Below are positions 1 to 9,729 of a stretch of DNA of 64,000 bases, in pieces. A model generated the notes under the pieces. That model saw only the letters and a list, made by a program, of their open reading frames with translations, was not told the origin of the DNA and ran no database searches. Within the stretch, counting starts at the first letter, position 1. The number at the start of each line of letters is the position of its first letter. The position numbers and the translations under genes are program-made. Origin of the DNA: Phycisphaerales bacterium (lineage in GTDB: Bacteria > Planctomycetota > Phycisphaerae > Phycisphaerales > UBA1924); assembly GCA_029260495.1 (NCBI GenBank), contig JAJDDD010000008.1:1-64000 (forward strand). The letters run 5' to 3'.

Positions 1-710
1 GCGTCGGCCATGATGCGCACGCCCCAGGCATCGGACTCAAGCTCATCGTCGCGGCCGTACTTCATATTGACGAGTGAACCGATGGCAGCGGCGATGGCGG
101 CGGCGTATTGAGAGCCGGGGCGGTTGGGGTCATAGGCGGCAACGCCTGCGGCGCCGACGAGGCCTTGCGTGAGTTTGCCTTTGGCGAGGTGCTCTGCGCC
201 GTGTCTTTCGATGACGTGTCCGATTTCATGCGCGAGGATGCCGGCGAGTTGTCCTTCGGTATCGAGACGGGAAAGGAGGGCGCGAGTAATGAAGATTTGC
301 CCGCCGGGCAGGGCGAAGGCGTTGATGGTTTGGGGATCAGCGAGCGCGTGGAAGTTGAAGTCGTAGGGGACATCGGACTTGAGGCTTGCCTGGACAAGCT
401 TGGCGCCGACGGTGGCGACGAGGGCGCGGGTTTCAGGGTCGGGGTCTTCGCCGCCGTGTTGGGCGGCCATTTCGGGGGCGGCCTGCAAGCCAAGTGCGAT
501 TTCCTGATCGATACTGAGCGCGACGAACTGGGATTGGCCGGTGACAGGATTTGTTGATCGCATGTTGAGGTAGGAGACGATGGCGAAGATCGCGATGACG
601 CCGGCGATGATCAGGCGCATTTTGGGCGAGCCGCCTCGTCTAGAGCGGCGGGCGCCTGGTGCGGCGCTTTGCCTTCGGTTGGCGCCAAATCGCGTTGTGT
701 ATCGAGCCAT
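1..710 (-). CDS. M48 family zinc metalloprotease, C-terminus beyond window
   Basis: The open frame runs from an ATG at 710 off the left edge, giving about 236 residues. A basic N-terminus is followed by one membrane segment (about residues 32-48, MRLIIAGVIAIFAIVSYL), so the catalytic domain probably lies outside the cytoplasmic membrane. The zinc motif HEIGHV is near residue 162, and the downstream DELESDAWG supplies the third ligand Glu expected of M48 (Oma1/BepA/HtpX-like) peptidases. The family degrades or chaperones envelope proteins. A TACAAT -10-like box ends about 7 nt before the ATG with no clear Shine-Dalgarno, so the transcript could be leaderless (inference). It is divergent from rdgB. 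The family call is firm; the exact subfamily cannot be told because the C-terminal part is missing. Confidence 0.9.
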   Translation of the reverse strand, partial: MARYTTRFGANRRQSAAPGARRSRRGGSPKMRLIIAGVIAIFAIVSYLNMRSTNPVTGQSQFVALSIDQEIALGLQAAPEMAAQHGGEDPDPETRALVATVGAKLVQASLKSDVPYDFNFHALADPQTINAFALPGGQIFITRALLSRLDTEGQLAGILAHEIGHVIERHGAEHLAKGKLTQGLVGAAGVAAYDPNRPGSQYAAAIAAAIGSLVNMKYGRDDELESDAWGVRIMAD

Positions 711-836
711 GGTGGCGATTGTACCGGATGGCACCATGTCGTCGTGCTGAGTTCTATGAGTGGAGTGGGGGGGCGATAGCCTCTGCAGGTGGGAGCTGAG
801 TTCGATGACGCACGCCAAGCGGGAGGCTGGTTGAGT

Positions 837-1481
837 ATGTTCTGGGGTATGGCAGAGGTATTGATCGCGACATCGAACCCGCACAAGGTTGACGAGATCG
901 GCGCCGTGCTGGCGTTGGCGGGCGTGCGGGCGATTGGGCTGAGTGAGGCGCCGGGGGCGGATGGGATTGCTGAACCTGTTGAGGATGCGGATACATTTGC
1001 GGGCAATGCTCGGATCAAGGCGGCGGCGTATGCGCGCGCGACGGGGCGGCTGTGTTTGGCGGATGACTCCGGGCTTGAAGTTGATGCGCTCGGTGGGGCG
1101 CCTGGCGTTTACTCTGCGCGGTATGCGGGTGTTGGCGAAACGCGGGCGGAGCGCGATCGGGCGAATATTGAGAAGCTGCTGTGCGAGCTTGCGGAAGTCG
1201 CTGACGAGGATCGGACAGCGAGATTTGTGTGCGCGATGTGTCTGGCTGCGGCGGATGGAAGTGTTGTCGCGATGAGTCGGGGCGAGTTTGCGGGCAGCAT
1301 CGGGCGGGAGGCTCGCGGGGAGAATGGATTTGGGTATGACCCATTGCTTGTGCTCGAGGATGGGAGAACGAGCGCTGAGCTCTCTGCGGATGAGAAGAAC
1401 TCACGAAGCCATCGGGGAGCCGCGGTGCGGGGGATTGTGACGGAGGTTGTGAAAGCAATGAGGCGTGAAGACGGGGCGTAG
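837..1481 (+). CDS. rdgB: RdgB/HAM1-family XTP/dITP diphosphatase
   Basis: House-cleaning nucleotide pyrophosphatase that hydrolyses non-canonical purine triphosphates (dITP, XTP) to monophosphates. It starts with the family signature VLIATSNPHKVDEI and contains ADDSGLEVDALGGAPGVYSARY (quoted in part: DDSGLEVDAL, GVYSARYAG), the GENGFGYDPL substrate loop, and the conserved SHRGAA near the C-terminus. The length of about 210 residues fits. GGGAGG at 821-826 lies 10 nt before the ATG at 837. An ATG at 849 is the alternative start and would give the more usual N-terminus; 789 is unlikely. It is followed by the initiator tRNA. Confidence 0.93.
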   Translation: MFWGMAEVLIATSNPHKVDEIGAVLALAGVRAIGLSEAPGADGIAEPVEDADTFAGNARIKAAAYARATGRLCLADDSGLEVDALGGAPGVYSARYAGVGETRAERDRANIEKLLCELAEVADEDRTARFVCAMCLAAADGSVVAMSRGEFAGSIGREARGENGFGYDPLLVLEDGRTSAELSADEKNSRSHRGAAVRGIVTEVVKAMRREDGA

Positions 1482-1548
1482 CGAATGGTGGAACGTTGGC
1501 GTCCGGCGCGGGTGGGCGAGGGTGCGGCTGTTTGTTGGGGCGAGTTGC

Positions 1549-1576
1549 TTGACAGTGGTGGTGGGGGGCCTACAGT
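1549..1576 (+). promoter_or_regulatory. Sigma-70-type promoter of tRNA-fMet
   Basis: A perfect -35 TTGACA (1549-1554) and a -10 TACAGT (1571-1576) are separated by 16 nt. The -10 ends about 15 nt before the mature tRNA, as expected for a tRNA promoter. Confidence 0.7.
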
Positions 1577-1591
1577 CTCGTCTTCAAGGAT

Positions 1592-1665
<74 letters not shown>

Positions 1666-1944
1666 TTACCCGGTCGGTTGCAAACGCACCCGACCTCCTC
1701 GGCTTACGAACGACGTCCAGGCTCGATGGCTCGGGTGTAGGCCACGCGTTCGGATTTCGAGGATCGATCCCAGCTAGACGGGCCTTTAGGATGGCTCGCC
1801 AGCCCCGCAGGCTCCTGAATCAGTCAGTTTGGACTTGCATGTTTCAATGGGCTGCACTGCATTCCACTCCATTTGTTCGCATTATGGTCGGAATTTGAGT
1901 CCGGTTTGATATTCTCCGATTGGAAGTTTGACGAATAAAGGGAA

Positions 1945-2370
1945 ATGCTCGGCCGATATACTTATGTGCTGATGCTGCGATTTCTCTTCATCCTGCCGTT
2001 GGTCTTTCAGTTCCTGGCGCTGCCAGGAGTTGGCGCGCCGAGCGCGCCGACGTCGGAATGTCTGGCGACAGTTTGCTGTGAAGTTATTCAAAGTTCATCC
2101 TGCTGTTCGGAACAGGTTGTTGTTGAGCATCATTGCGGGAAGACAGACGGTGAATGCATTTGCGGCGTCGCGCCCAGCGAGCCGGCGCCAACACCCAGGG
2201 CTCCGATGCCGCCGCGGGGCGCTGATTTTATTGCCGTTTTCCTGACGAGCGCGCCCTGCGTTACAGTCGATCTGCCGAAACACGCTGGCATGATGGCGGC
2301 TGCGGCAGATCCGGTCGCGCTGAAAACTCACAATCAGACACAAGCTCTTCTGGGCATCTGGCGAACGTAG
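1945..2370 (+). CDS. Small Cys-rich exported protein upstream of metal efflux genes
   Basis: 141 residues, not recognised as a named family. A hydrophobic N-terminal segment (about residues 10-30, LRFLFILPLVFQFLAL) looks like a signal peptide. The mature part begins with a cluster of eight Cys within about 40 residues (TVCC, SSCC, HHC, CIC) and adjacent His, which suggests soft-metal binding. The C-terminal half is Pro/Ala-rich. It lies 99 nt upstream of the TolC-like gene in the same direction, so it probably belongs to the metal operon. AAAGGG sits only 2 nt before the ATG at 1945, so the ATG at 1972 is an alternative start. A periplasmic metal buffer or sensor role is inference. Confidence 0.68.
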   Translation: MLGRYTYVLMLRFLFILPLVFQFLALPGVGAPSAPTSECLATVCCEVIQSSSCCSEQVVVEHHCGKTDGECICGVAPSEPAPTPRAPMPPRGADFIAVFLTSAPCVTVDLPKHAGMMAAAADPVALKTHNQTQALLGIWRT

Positions 2371-2469
2371 ACCGTCGTTCCTGCAGAGAAGGTGCGCGCA
2401 CTGTGCACCCGCCTGTCTTGGCGCCAACGGTTAAATTGTTCCTTACCAGTTTGCTCGGGAGTCCGTCCC

Positions 2470-3900
2470 ATGAAGTGTTCTCTGATGCGCTGTTTTTCTG
2501 GCAGCGTAATGGCTGCTGTTCTCCTTTCCGGGTGCAACGGCGGGCCGCTTGACTCGAACTCACTTTCTCAGCGTGTTCATCACATGGCGCCTTCACACGC
2601 GCCCATCCGCACTGCGCAGCGCGGGGAGCAGAGTGTGAGTTCAGACCGCGACCCGCTCCCAGAGCTCGGCGATTCAGCCACACTCAGCGACTATTTGCGC
2701 TACGCAGCATTGAACAACCCGGGCCTCGAGGCAGAGTTTCAGGGATTTCGAGCTGCAATCGAGCGCTTGCCCCAGGTTCGTGCGCTCCCCGACCCGCGTT
2801 TCACATACGGGTATTACATCGCTGAAACTGAGACGCGCGTCGGACCTACTCAGCACACACTCGCCCTCTCACAGACATTTCCCTGGTTTGGAAAACTTCA
2901 GGACAAAGAAGACGCTGCAGCAAGAAACGCCAACGCCGCCTACCAACGATTTGAAGCAGCGCGGCTTGCTCTCTACTTCCGTGTCGAACGCGCCTATAAC
3001 GAGTTGTACTTTCTCAAGCGTTCAATCGAAATCACGCGGAGCAACATTGAACTCCTTCAGCAGTTTGAGCGCATTGCTCGGGCCCGGTATCGCGTCGCGA
3101 CGGCAAGCCATCCGGATGTCATTCGAGTTCAGGTGGAGTTGGGAAAAACCGAAGATCAACTCCGGCAACTCGTTGATCTACGAGATCCCTACATTGCCCG
3201 TCTCAACGCGGCGCTCAACCGTCCATCTGATGCAGCGATTGCGTGGCCAGAAGCGGTGTCGGATCGCGTCTCGGATGATGACGTCAAAAAACTGCTCAGC
3301 TTACTCAGACAGCGCAATCCCGACTTGATCGCGCTCCAAGAGGAGATCGAGCGCGAGCGCATCAACGCAGAGGTTGCAAGAAAGGACGGCCTGCCCGATC
3401 TCACGCTTGGTGTGGGGTACACCATCATTGGCGCGCGCGACGGGGTTGATGTTGCAGAAAACGGTGACGATGCTGTCCTCGCGAGCTTCTCCGTCAATAT
3501 TCCTCTCTGGCGTGACAAGTATGAAGCAGGTGTTCGAGAGGCTGTCGCGCGCCGGCTTGCGATAGCAAATCGTCGTCAGGAACAGACAAATATGCTCACG
3601 GCCGACCTGCAGGACGCGATGTTTGAGCACCGTGATGCTCGCCGCCGGGTTGAACTTTACCGCGACACACTGATACCGAAGTCCACTGAGTCACTGCAGG
3701 CTTCGCTGGCGGGATTTGAGCAGGGCGCCTCTGACTTTCTCGATCTTGTCGACACAGAACGCACGTTGCTCGAATTTCAGCTTGGTCTTGAGCGTGCACT
3801 CGTTGATCGCGCGACTTCGTACGCCCGCATTGAACGCCTGGTTGGCATGAGGCTATCGGAGATCCACTTGGATGAAAGCCGCGAGGAGAACAAGCCATGA
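2470..3900 (+). CDS. TolC/CusC-like outer-membrane efflux lipoprotein
   Basis: Outer-membrane channel of a tripartite heavy-metal efflux system. The start at 2470 is set by GGGAG 8 nt upstream, and it yields a lipoprotein signal peptide with lipobox LLSGC (Cys near residue 22). The rest is long amphipathic helices typical of the outer-membrane efflux protein family, with the duplicated pattern around LSQTFPWFGKL (about residue 130) and the second repeat around FSVNIPLWRDKYEAGV (about residue 345). The length of 476 aa is normal. It overlaps the adaptor gene by ATGA. The metal specificity comes from the neighbours, not from this protein. Confidence 0.9.
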   Translation: MKCSLMRCFSGSVMAAVLLSGCNGGPLDSNSLSQRVHHMAPSHAPIRTAQRGEQSVSSDRDPLPELGDSATLSDYLRYAALNNPGLEAEFQGFRAAIERLPQVRALPDPRFTYGYYIAETETRVGPTQHTLALSQTFPWFGKLQDKEDAAARNANAAYQRFEAARLALYFRVERAYNELYFLKRSIEITRSNIELLQQFERIARARYRVATASHPDVIRVQVELGKTEDQLRQLVDLRDPYIARLNAALNRPSDAAIAWPEAVSDRVSDDDVKKLLSLLRQRNPDLIALQEEIERERINAEVARKDGLPDLTLGVGYTIIGARDGVDVAENGDDAVLASFSVNIPLWRDKYEAGVREAVARRLAIANRRQEQTNMLTADLQDAMFEHRDARRRVELYRDTLIPKSTESLQASLAGFEQGASDFLDLVDTERTLLEFQLGLERALVDRATSYARIERLVGMRLSEIHLDESREENKP

Positions 3901-5933
3901 GCACGAGGATCAAGAGACTTCAACGAATCGGAGCCATCATCTGGAAACACACCTCCGCGCTCGTTGCGGTCGTGCTGATCGTTCTTGCGTTGATTGTTGG
4001 ATATCGCATGGGTCAGCCAGACCGCGAAGCAGTCGGCGCAGCGGCGCCCAAACCCGCGAGCGCACAAGAGGCTCTCTCGCAGATGTACACATGCTCAATG
4101 CACCCGCAGGTGCGGCTGTCCGATCCTGACGCCAAATGCCCTATCTGCTTTATGGACTTGATTCCCGTCACCGAGCACTCGGGCGATGGAGACGAACGCC
4201 GCTTGGTGTTATCTGAAGCTGCAGCGAAGCTCAGCGAAATTGAAACAACACACGTTGTCCGGTTCTTCCCGACGGCGCAAGTGCGTCTCTACGGCAAGCT
4301 CACTTACGACGAAACGTCCGTCTCGCGCATTACCGCATACTTCCCCGGACGCCTTGACCGTCTCTTCGTGAACTACGTCGGAGTTCCGGTCGCTCGTGGC
4401 GATCATGTCGCAGAGATGTACAGTCCGCAACTTCTCGCAGCCTTTGAAGAGCTTCGGCAGGCGCGCCATTCTGTCGATGCAAGCAGCACAACAAGCGACA
4501 TCGTCCGTATATCAACGGAACGAGTGCTCGATGCAACAAGAGAAAAACTCCGGCTCTTCGGTCTGACTGAAGCGCAGATCAGTGCAGCTGAGGCAGGCCA
4601 ATCCTCCGATGATCGGCTTACCGTATTTTCGCCCATCACAGGCATTGTCACTAATCTCGCCGCCCGCGAAGGGGACTATGTCGAGACCGGATCGCCGATA
4701 GCAACGGTCGCGGACTTGTCCCGGCTTTGGCTTGACATGGAGGCGTACGAGTCACAGCTTCCGCTGGTGCGTTGGGGTCAGCCGGTCACATTTGTAGTTG
4801 AAGCGCATCCCGGCGAGATTTTCAAGGGTCGCATCGCATTTATTGAGCCACTCGTTGATGATCGCACACGCACAGCAGTGGTTCGCGTTGCGGTCGACAA
4901 CACTGATCGCAAGCTCAAGCCGGGCATGTTTGCAACAGCCATTGTTCAGATGCGCATCGCAGGCAGCGGCGCCGTGCTCTCTGATGAACTTGCAGGCCGG
5001 TGGGTGGGTCCGATGCACCCCACGATCGTGAAAGACGAGCCCGGACAATGCGATATTTGTGGGATGGAACTCGTATCCGCTGAGTCGCTTGGCGTTGTAG
5101 GCGACCCATCTCTCACGACCGAACCTTTAGTGATCCCGCGCACTGCTGCCCTTCTCACCGGCGCCAGAGCGATCGTCTATGTCAAGGTTCCTGAAGCACA
5201 AAGCCCAACCTATGAAGCCCGTGAGGTCATGCTCGGCTCGCGAGCTGGTCAGTTTTACATTGTTCAAGACGGCCTTCACGAAGGTGAAGAGATCGTTGTG
5301 AAGGGCGCATTCCGCATCGACAGCGCCATGCAGATCGCCGCCAAGCCGAGCATGATGGCGCCGAGTGGCGGGCCTTCAGGAGCAGGCCATCACCACGGCG
5401 GGAGTATGAAAATGCCTCCGCCTGCTGCGGCGCTAGCGCCTGCGACGCCCGACCAGTTTGTCTTTGGTTTGATGCCTATTTTTGATGGATATCTGGAGGC
5501 GCAGCGAGCTCTCGCTGCAGACAACCTACCCAACTTCATTCGCGCCGCTGACAATCTCAAGTCCGCCATCGGACTTGTGGACGAAGCTGGGCTCGTTGGT
5601 GATCCACTCGCCACATGGCGTAGCGCTGCGTCCACACTCAGTCTTGATTCTCCCGTCACAACGATTGAAGACGCTCGCGCACGCTTCGAGGGTATGAGCG
5701 GCGCCATCATCAGTCTCGAACGCAGCTTTGGGCACACGGGAAGCGCCACCGTACACATCGCATTCTGTCCGATGGCCTTCGACAACAAGGGCGCCGAGTG
5801 GCTCCAAGTGGGCGCAGAGATCAACAACCCATACTTCGGCGCCTCCATGCTGCGCTGTGGAAGCGTGCGCGAATCCTTTCCACCTGTTCATGCTGCGCCT
5901 TCAAGAGTTCACGAGGGTCATCGCCATGAGTGA
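3897..5933 (+). CDS. CusB-like RND periplasmic adaptor with two heavy-metal-binding motifs
   Basis: Membrane-fusion subunit linking the CusA-like pump to the outer channel. It has an N-terminal membrane anchor (about residues 19-39). A first heavy-metal-binding motif, YTCSMHPQV followed by CPICFMDL, is at about residues 63-90. The lipoyl/barrel adaptor core (FSPITGIVTNLAAREGDYV) follows, and a second motif, VGPMHPTI followed by CDICGMEL, is at about 366-395. Then come a His/Met linker (HHHGGSMKM, about 495) and a C-terminal DUF3347-like segment with FCPMAFDNKGAEWLQ and NPYFGASMLRCG. The motifs match the Cu/Ag/Zn adaptor family. At 678 aa it is much longer than E. coli CusB. It overlaps the TolC-like gene by 4 nt and the pump gene by 8 nt. 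Confidence 0.92.
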   Translation: MSTRIKRLQRIGAIIWKHTSALVAVVLIVLALIVGYRMGQPDREAVGAAAPKPASAQEALSQMYTCSMHPQVRLSDPDAKCPICFMDLIPVTEHSGDGDERRLVLSEAAAKLSEIETTHVVRFFPTAQVRLYGKLTYDETSVSRITAYFPGRLDRLFVNYVGVPVARGDHVAEMYSPQLLAAFEELRQARHSVDASSTTSDIVRISTERVLDATREKLRLFGLTEAQISAAEAGQSSDDRLTVFSPITGIVTNLAAREGDYVETGSPIATVADLSRLWLDMEAYESQLPLVRWGQPVTFVVEAHPGEIFKGRIAFIEPLVDDRTRTAVVRVAVDNTDRKLKPGMFATAIVQMRIAGSGAVLSDELAGRWVGPMHPTIVKDEPGQCDICGMELVSAESLGVVGDPSLTTEPLVIPRTAALLTGARAIVYVKVPEAQSPTYEAREVMLGSRAGQFYIVQDGLHEGEEIVVKGAFRIDSAMQIAAKPSMMAPSGGPSGAGHHHGGSMKMPPPAAALAPATPDQFVFGLMPIFDGYLEAQRALAADNLPNFIRAADNLKSAIGLVDEAGLVGDPLATWRSAASTLSLDSPVTTIEDARARFEGMSGAIISLERSFGHTGSATVHIAFCPMAFDNKGAEWLQVGAEINNPYFGASMLRCGSVRESFPPVHAAPSRVHEGHRHE

Positions 5934-8900
5934 TGCTAGCCCCAGCTACACACGCGGGCCTTTGGCTGCGCTCATCCGCTTCTGTCTGGAACAGAAGCTG
6001 ATTGTTGCGATTGTCGCGGTTGGCGTCATCATGTGGGGCGTCCTCGTCGCGCCGTTCGACTGGAATCTGGGAAACCTGCCGCGCGACCCCGTGCCCGTCG
6101 ACGCGATCCCCGACATCGGCGAAAACCAACAGATCGTGTTCACCGAATGGCCCGGCAGAAGTCCGCAGGACATCGACGACCAAATCAGCTATCCACTCAC
6201 AGTCGCGCTGCTCGGCGTGCCGGGCGTCAAAAACATTCGCAGCTACTCAATTTTCGGCTTCTCCACGATTTATATCGTCTTCGAGGATGGCGTCGAGTTC
6301 TATTGGTCCCGCTCGCGCGTGCTGGAGAAGCTCAACTCACTATCCGCTGGCACGCTCCCATCGGGAGTCTCGCCCGCGCTCGGACCGGACGCGACCGCGC
6401 TTGGGCAGGTCTTCTGGTACACACTCGAGGGGCGAGATCCCGAAGGCGTCCCGACCGGAGGGTGGGGGCCGGATGAGCTGCGCTCGATTCAGGACTTTAT
6501 CGTGAAGTACAAGCTCGCCGGCGTGGAGGGCGTGGCTGAAGTCGCGTCGATCGGTGGTTTCGTGCAGGAATACCAGGTCGATGTCAACCCGGATGCGATG
6601 CGCGCCGCCGGCGTGACGCTTCAGCAAGTCATCGCAGCCGTGCGCAAGAGTAATCTCGACGTCGGCGCGCGCACCATTGAAGTCAATCGCACCGAATACA
6701 TCGTCCGAAGTCTGGGATTCATCGAAGAGGTCGCAGACCTTGAACAGACAGCGATCACCGCTCGTGACGGCCAGCCCATCCTTATCGGCGACATTGCTTC
6801 CGTCACGCTCGGCCCCGCTCTCCGCCGCGGCGTGCTGACCAAGGCCGGCGTCGAGGCTGTCGGCGGAGTGGTCGTTGTGCGCTATGGCGAAAACCCGATG
6901 GCGACCATCCAGCGCGTGCGCCAACAGATTGAAAAAATCGCATCGGGCATGCCGAGCAAGACACTTCGCGACGGCACAGAAAGCCGCGTCACCATTGTTC
7001 CCTTCTACGATCGCACCAGTCTCATCAAGGAAACACTCGGCACATTGAACTCCGCCATCGCACAGCAAACGCTCGTCACCATCATCGTCGTCGTGCTGAT
7101 GGTCATGCACCTGCGCAGCAGCTTCCTCATTTCTTCCATGCTCCCGCTCGCAGTCCTTATGACCTTTATCGGCATGAAGCTCTTTCATGTGGACGCCAAC
7201 ATTGTCGCCCTCTCAGGCATCGCGATCGCCGTGGGCACGATCGTCGACATGGGCATCGTTCTGACTGAAAACATCCTTCGGCGCCTTGAAGAAGCCCCGC
7301 CTGATGCGCGCCCGCTGGAAGTTATTCACAGCGCAAGCTGTGAGGTCGGGAGCGCCGTGCTGACCGCTGTGCTCACCACCATTGTTAGTTTTCTTCCCGT
7401 ATTCACAATGGAAGCCGCCGAGGGAAAGCTTTTTAAGCCTCTCGCGTATACAAAGACCTTTGCTCTCATCGCGTCGATCATCATCGCGCTCACGATCATC
7501 CCCCCCACAGCCCACCTTCTCTTTTCGATCCGCGTGCGATCATCGTGGATTCGTCGCGCGGGATCGATTCTCCTTGTGCTGGCCGGCGCAGCGCTAGCGA
7601 TCCTAGCGAATGTCTGGGCAGGCTCGACCATTGCTGCGTTCGGGCTCTTCTATCTCTTGCAGCCCGCCGTGCCCAGCTGGCTTTCGACGGCGCTGCGCCG
7701 CTCCGCCAATTTCATCGCGGTGCTTCTCGTCCTGTTCGTGCTCGCCGGCGCGTGGGAGCCGCTCGGCCCTGATCCCGGCGTGATCGGCAACGCCTTCTTT
7801 CTCGGCATTCTCGTCGGCTGCGTACTGCTCACCTTTTGGCTTTTTCGACTCGCCTATCCCGCGATGCTCACGTGGGCGCTGCAACACAAAATTGTTGCGC
7901 TCTCACCGGCCGCTTTCATTGTCGTTGTTGGCGCTACAGCGTGGCTGGGCTTCGAGCGCACATGGGGATGGTTGCCAGATGGCCTTCGCCAAAACGCCAG
8001 TGTTGTTGAAGTTGCGCATGCCTTCCCGGGGTTCGGGAGCGAGTTTATGCCCTCTCTCGACGAAGGCGCCTTCCTCTCCATGCCCACCATGATGCCACAC
8101 GTCTCGATCGGAGAGGCGACCGACATCATTAGGGAACTCGATCTTCGCATCATGAGCATTCCGGAGGTCGAACTCGCCGTAGGCAAAATAGGACGTGTGG
8201 ACAGCCCCCTCGATCCCGCGCCGGTGTCCATGGTCGAAACAATCGTGCATTACAACAGTGAATACATCACCGATGACTCCGGCCGCCGGTTGACGTTTGC
8301 TGTTGACTCGGAAACAAATAAGTTCCTCCGAGATGAACAAGGCCAGCTCATCGAAGATTCCGACGGCAAACCCTATCGCCAGTGGCGCGATGAGATCACT
8401 TCACCCCAGGACATCTGGGATGCGATCGTCGTTGCGGCGGAAATGCTCGGCGTCACCAGCGCCCCCAAACTCCAGCCCATCGAGACGCGCATCGTCATGC
8501 TCCAGTCCGGGTTCCGCGCCCCGATGGGTGTGAAAGTCTACGGCCCCGATCTCGAAACAATTGAGTCGTTCGCGCTTGAACTCGAACGCCTACTGAAGGA
8601 CGTTCCCTCGGTGCAGCCGGCGGCCGTCTTTGCTGACCGCGTCGTCGGTAAGCCCTATCTTGAAATCGATATCAACCGCGAGAAGATCGCTCGCTATGGC
8701 ATCCAGATCGCCGACGTGCAGGAGGTTATCGAAGTCGCCATCGGCGGCAAGCCACTCACCATGACCGTCGAAGGACGCGAGCGCTACCCGGTGCGTGTTC
8801 GCTATCTACGCGAGCTGCGCGATCAGCCCGAAACGCTGGGCGACATCCTCGTCCCGGCGCCAGATGGATCGCAAACTCCCCTTCGCGAACTCGCGACGAT

Positions 8901-9729
8901 CAACTATCGCCGCGGCCCGCAGATGATCAAGAGCGAAGACACCTTCCTCGTAGCGTATGTGCTCTTCGACAAGAAGCCAGGCTATGCCGAAGTGACTGTC
9001 GTTGAGAGCGCCAAGCAATTCATCCAAAGCAAGATCGACTCAGGCGATTTGCTCGTTCCCGCCGGCGTGAGCTATGACTTCGCCGGCTCATATAAGAATC
9101 AAGTTCGTGCCGCCAAACGGATGAGCGTTGTATTGCCGCTCGCCTTGGGTGTGATCTTCCTTCTGCTCTACTTCCAGTTTCGGCGTGTCGGCCCGACACT
9201 CATCGTCTTCTCCGGCGTCTTCGTCGCGTGGGGTGGAGGGTTTCTCATGCTCTGGCTCTACGGCCAGCCATGGTTCCTGGATTTTCATCTTCTCGGCACG
9301 AATCTCCGCGAGTTGTTCCAAGTTCGACAGTTCAATCTGAGTGTCGCCGTGTGGGTGGGTTTTCTCGCCCTCTTTGGCATCGCGACCGATGACGGCGTAG
9401 TCATGGTGACGCGCATCGAGCAATCCTTCGCAGAGGAAAAACCTGATTCAATTGAAAAAATCCGCCACGCCACCCGAGAAGGCGCAACACTTCGCATCCG
9501 TGCCGCGCTCATGACTTCCGCGACGACTATCCTTGCACTTCTGCCCGTGCTCACCAGCACAGGGAAGGGCTCGGACATCATGGTCCCCATGGCGATTCCA
9601 ACGTTCGGCGGCATGGCTGTCGCACTGATTACACTGTTTGTAGCCCCCATTCTCTACTGCTGGACGCAGGAATGGAAGCATCGAATCTCACACAAAACCG
9701 TGTCCAGCAATCAAGGAGCTTTAAAGTGA
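5926..9729 (+). CDS. CusA-like heavy-metal RND efflux pump
   Basis: Proton-driven inner-membrane pump of 1267 aa. The start at 5926 (MSDASPSYTRG) is chosen because it overlaps the adaptor stop; the open frame extends further upstream inside the adaptor gene. Family features include FTEWPGRSPQDIDDQI near residue 72, the porter and docking domains, and the TM4 proton-relay segment (SGIAIAVGTIVDMGIVLTEN) with its conserved Asp. E. coli CusA is about 1050 aa. The extra length is mainly a central block (about residues 530-700) with additional hydrophobic segments between the two halves, plus an insertion near 785-825. With the metal-binding adaptor, copper, silver or zinc is the likely class of substrate. 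Confidence 0.93.
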   Translation: MSDASPSYTRGPLAALIRFCLEQKLIVAIVAVGVIMWGVLVAPFDWNLGNLPRDPVPVDAIPDIGENQQIVFTEWPGRSPQDIDDQISYPLTVALLGVPGVKNIRSYSIFGFSTIYIVFEDGVEFYWSRSRVLEKLNSLSAGTLPSGVSPALGPDATALGQVFWYTLEGRDPEGVPTGGWGPDELRSIQDFIVKYKLAGVEGVAEVASIGGFVQEYQVDVNPDAMRAAGVTLQQVIAAVRKSNLDVGARTIEVNRTEYIVRSLGFIEEVADLEQTAITARDGQPILIGDIASVTLGPALRRGVLTKAGVEAVGGVVVVRYGENPMATIQRVRQQIEKIASGMPSKTLRDGTESRVTIVPFYDRTSLIKETLGTLNSAIAQQTLVTIIVVVLMVMHLRSSFLISSMLPLAVLMTFIGMKLFHVDANIVALSGIAIAVGTIVDMGIVLTENILRRLEEAPPDARPLEVIHSASCEVGSAVLTAVLTTIVSFLPVFTMEAAEGKLFKPLAYTKTFALIASIIIALTIIPPTAHLLFSIRVRSSWIRRAGSILLVLAGAALAILANVWAGSTIAAFGLFYLLQPAVPSWLSTALRRSANFIAVLLVLFVLAGAWEPLGPDPGVIGNAFFLGILVGCVLLTFWLFRLAYPAMLTWALQHKIVALSPAAFIVVVGATAWLGFERTWGWLPDGLRQNASVVEVAHAFPGFGSEFMPSLDEGAFLSMPTMMPHVSIGEATDIIRELDLRIMSIPEVELAVGKIGRVDSPLDPAPVSMVETIVHYNSEYITDDSGRRLTFAVDSETNKFLRDEQGQLIEDSDGKPYRQWRDEITSPQDIWDAIVVAAEMLGVTSAPKLQPIETRIVMLQSGFRAPMGVKVYGPDLETIESFALELERLLKDVPSVQPAAVFADRVVGKPYLEIDINREKIARYGIQIADVQEVIEVAIGGKPLTMTVEGRERYPVRVRYLRELRDQPETLGDILVPAPDGSQTPLRELATINYRRGPQMIKSEDTFLVAYVLFDKKPGYAEVTVVESAKQFIQSKIDSGDLLVPAGVSYDFAGSYKNQVRAAKRMSVVLPLALGVIFLLLYFQFRRVGPTLIVFSGVFVAWGGGFLMLWLYGQPWFLDFHLLGTNLRELFQVRQFNLSVAVWVGFLALFGIATDDGVVMVTRIEQSFAEEKPDSIEKIRHATREGATLRIRAALMTSATTILALLPVLTSTGKGSDIMVPMAIPTFGGMAVALITLFVAPILYCWTQEWKHRISHKTVSSNQGALK

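Noticed and set aside
108-557. Plus-strand ORF of 149 aa at the left edge
   Set aside because: It is the complement of the M48 protease frame, which carries the HEIGH motif and runs off the edge.
6340-7188. Long minus-strand ORF of 282 aa inside the CusA-like gene
   Set aside because: Antisense shadow of a strongly conserved RND coding frame; no family pattern.
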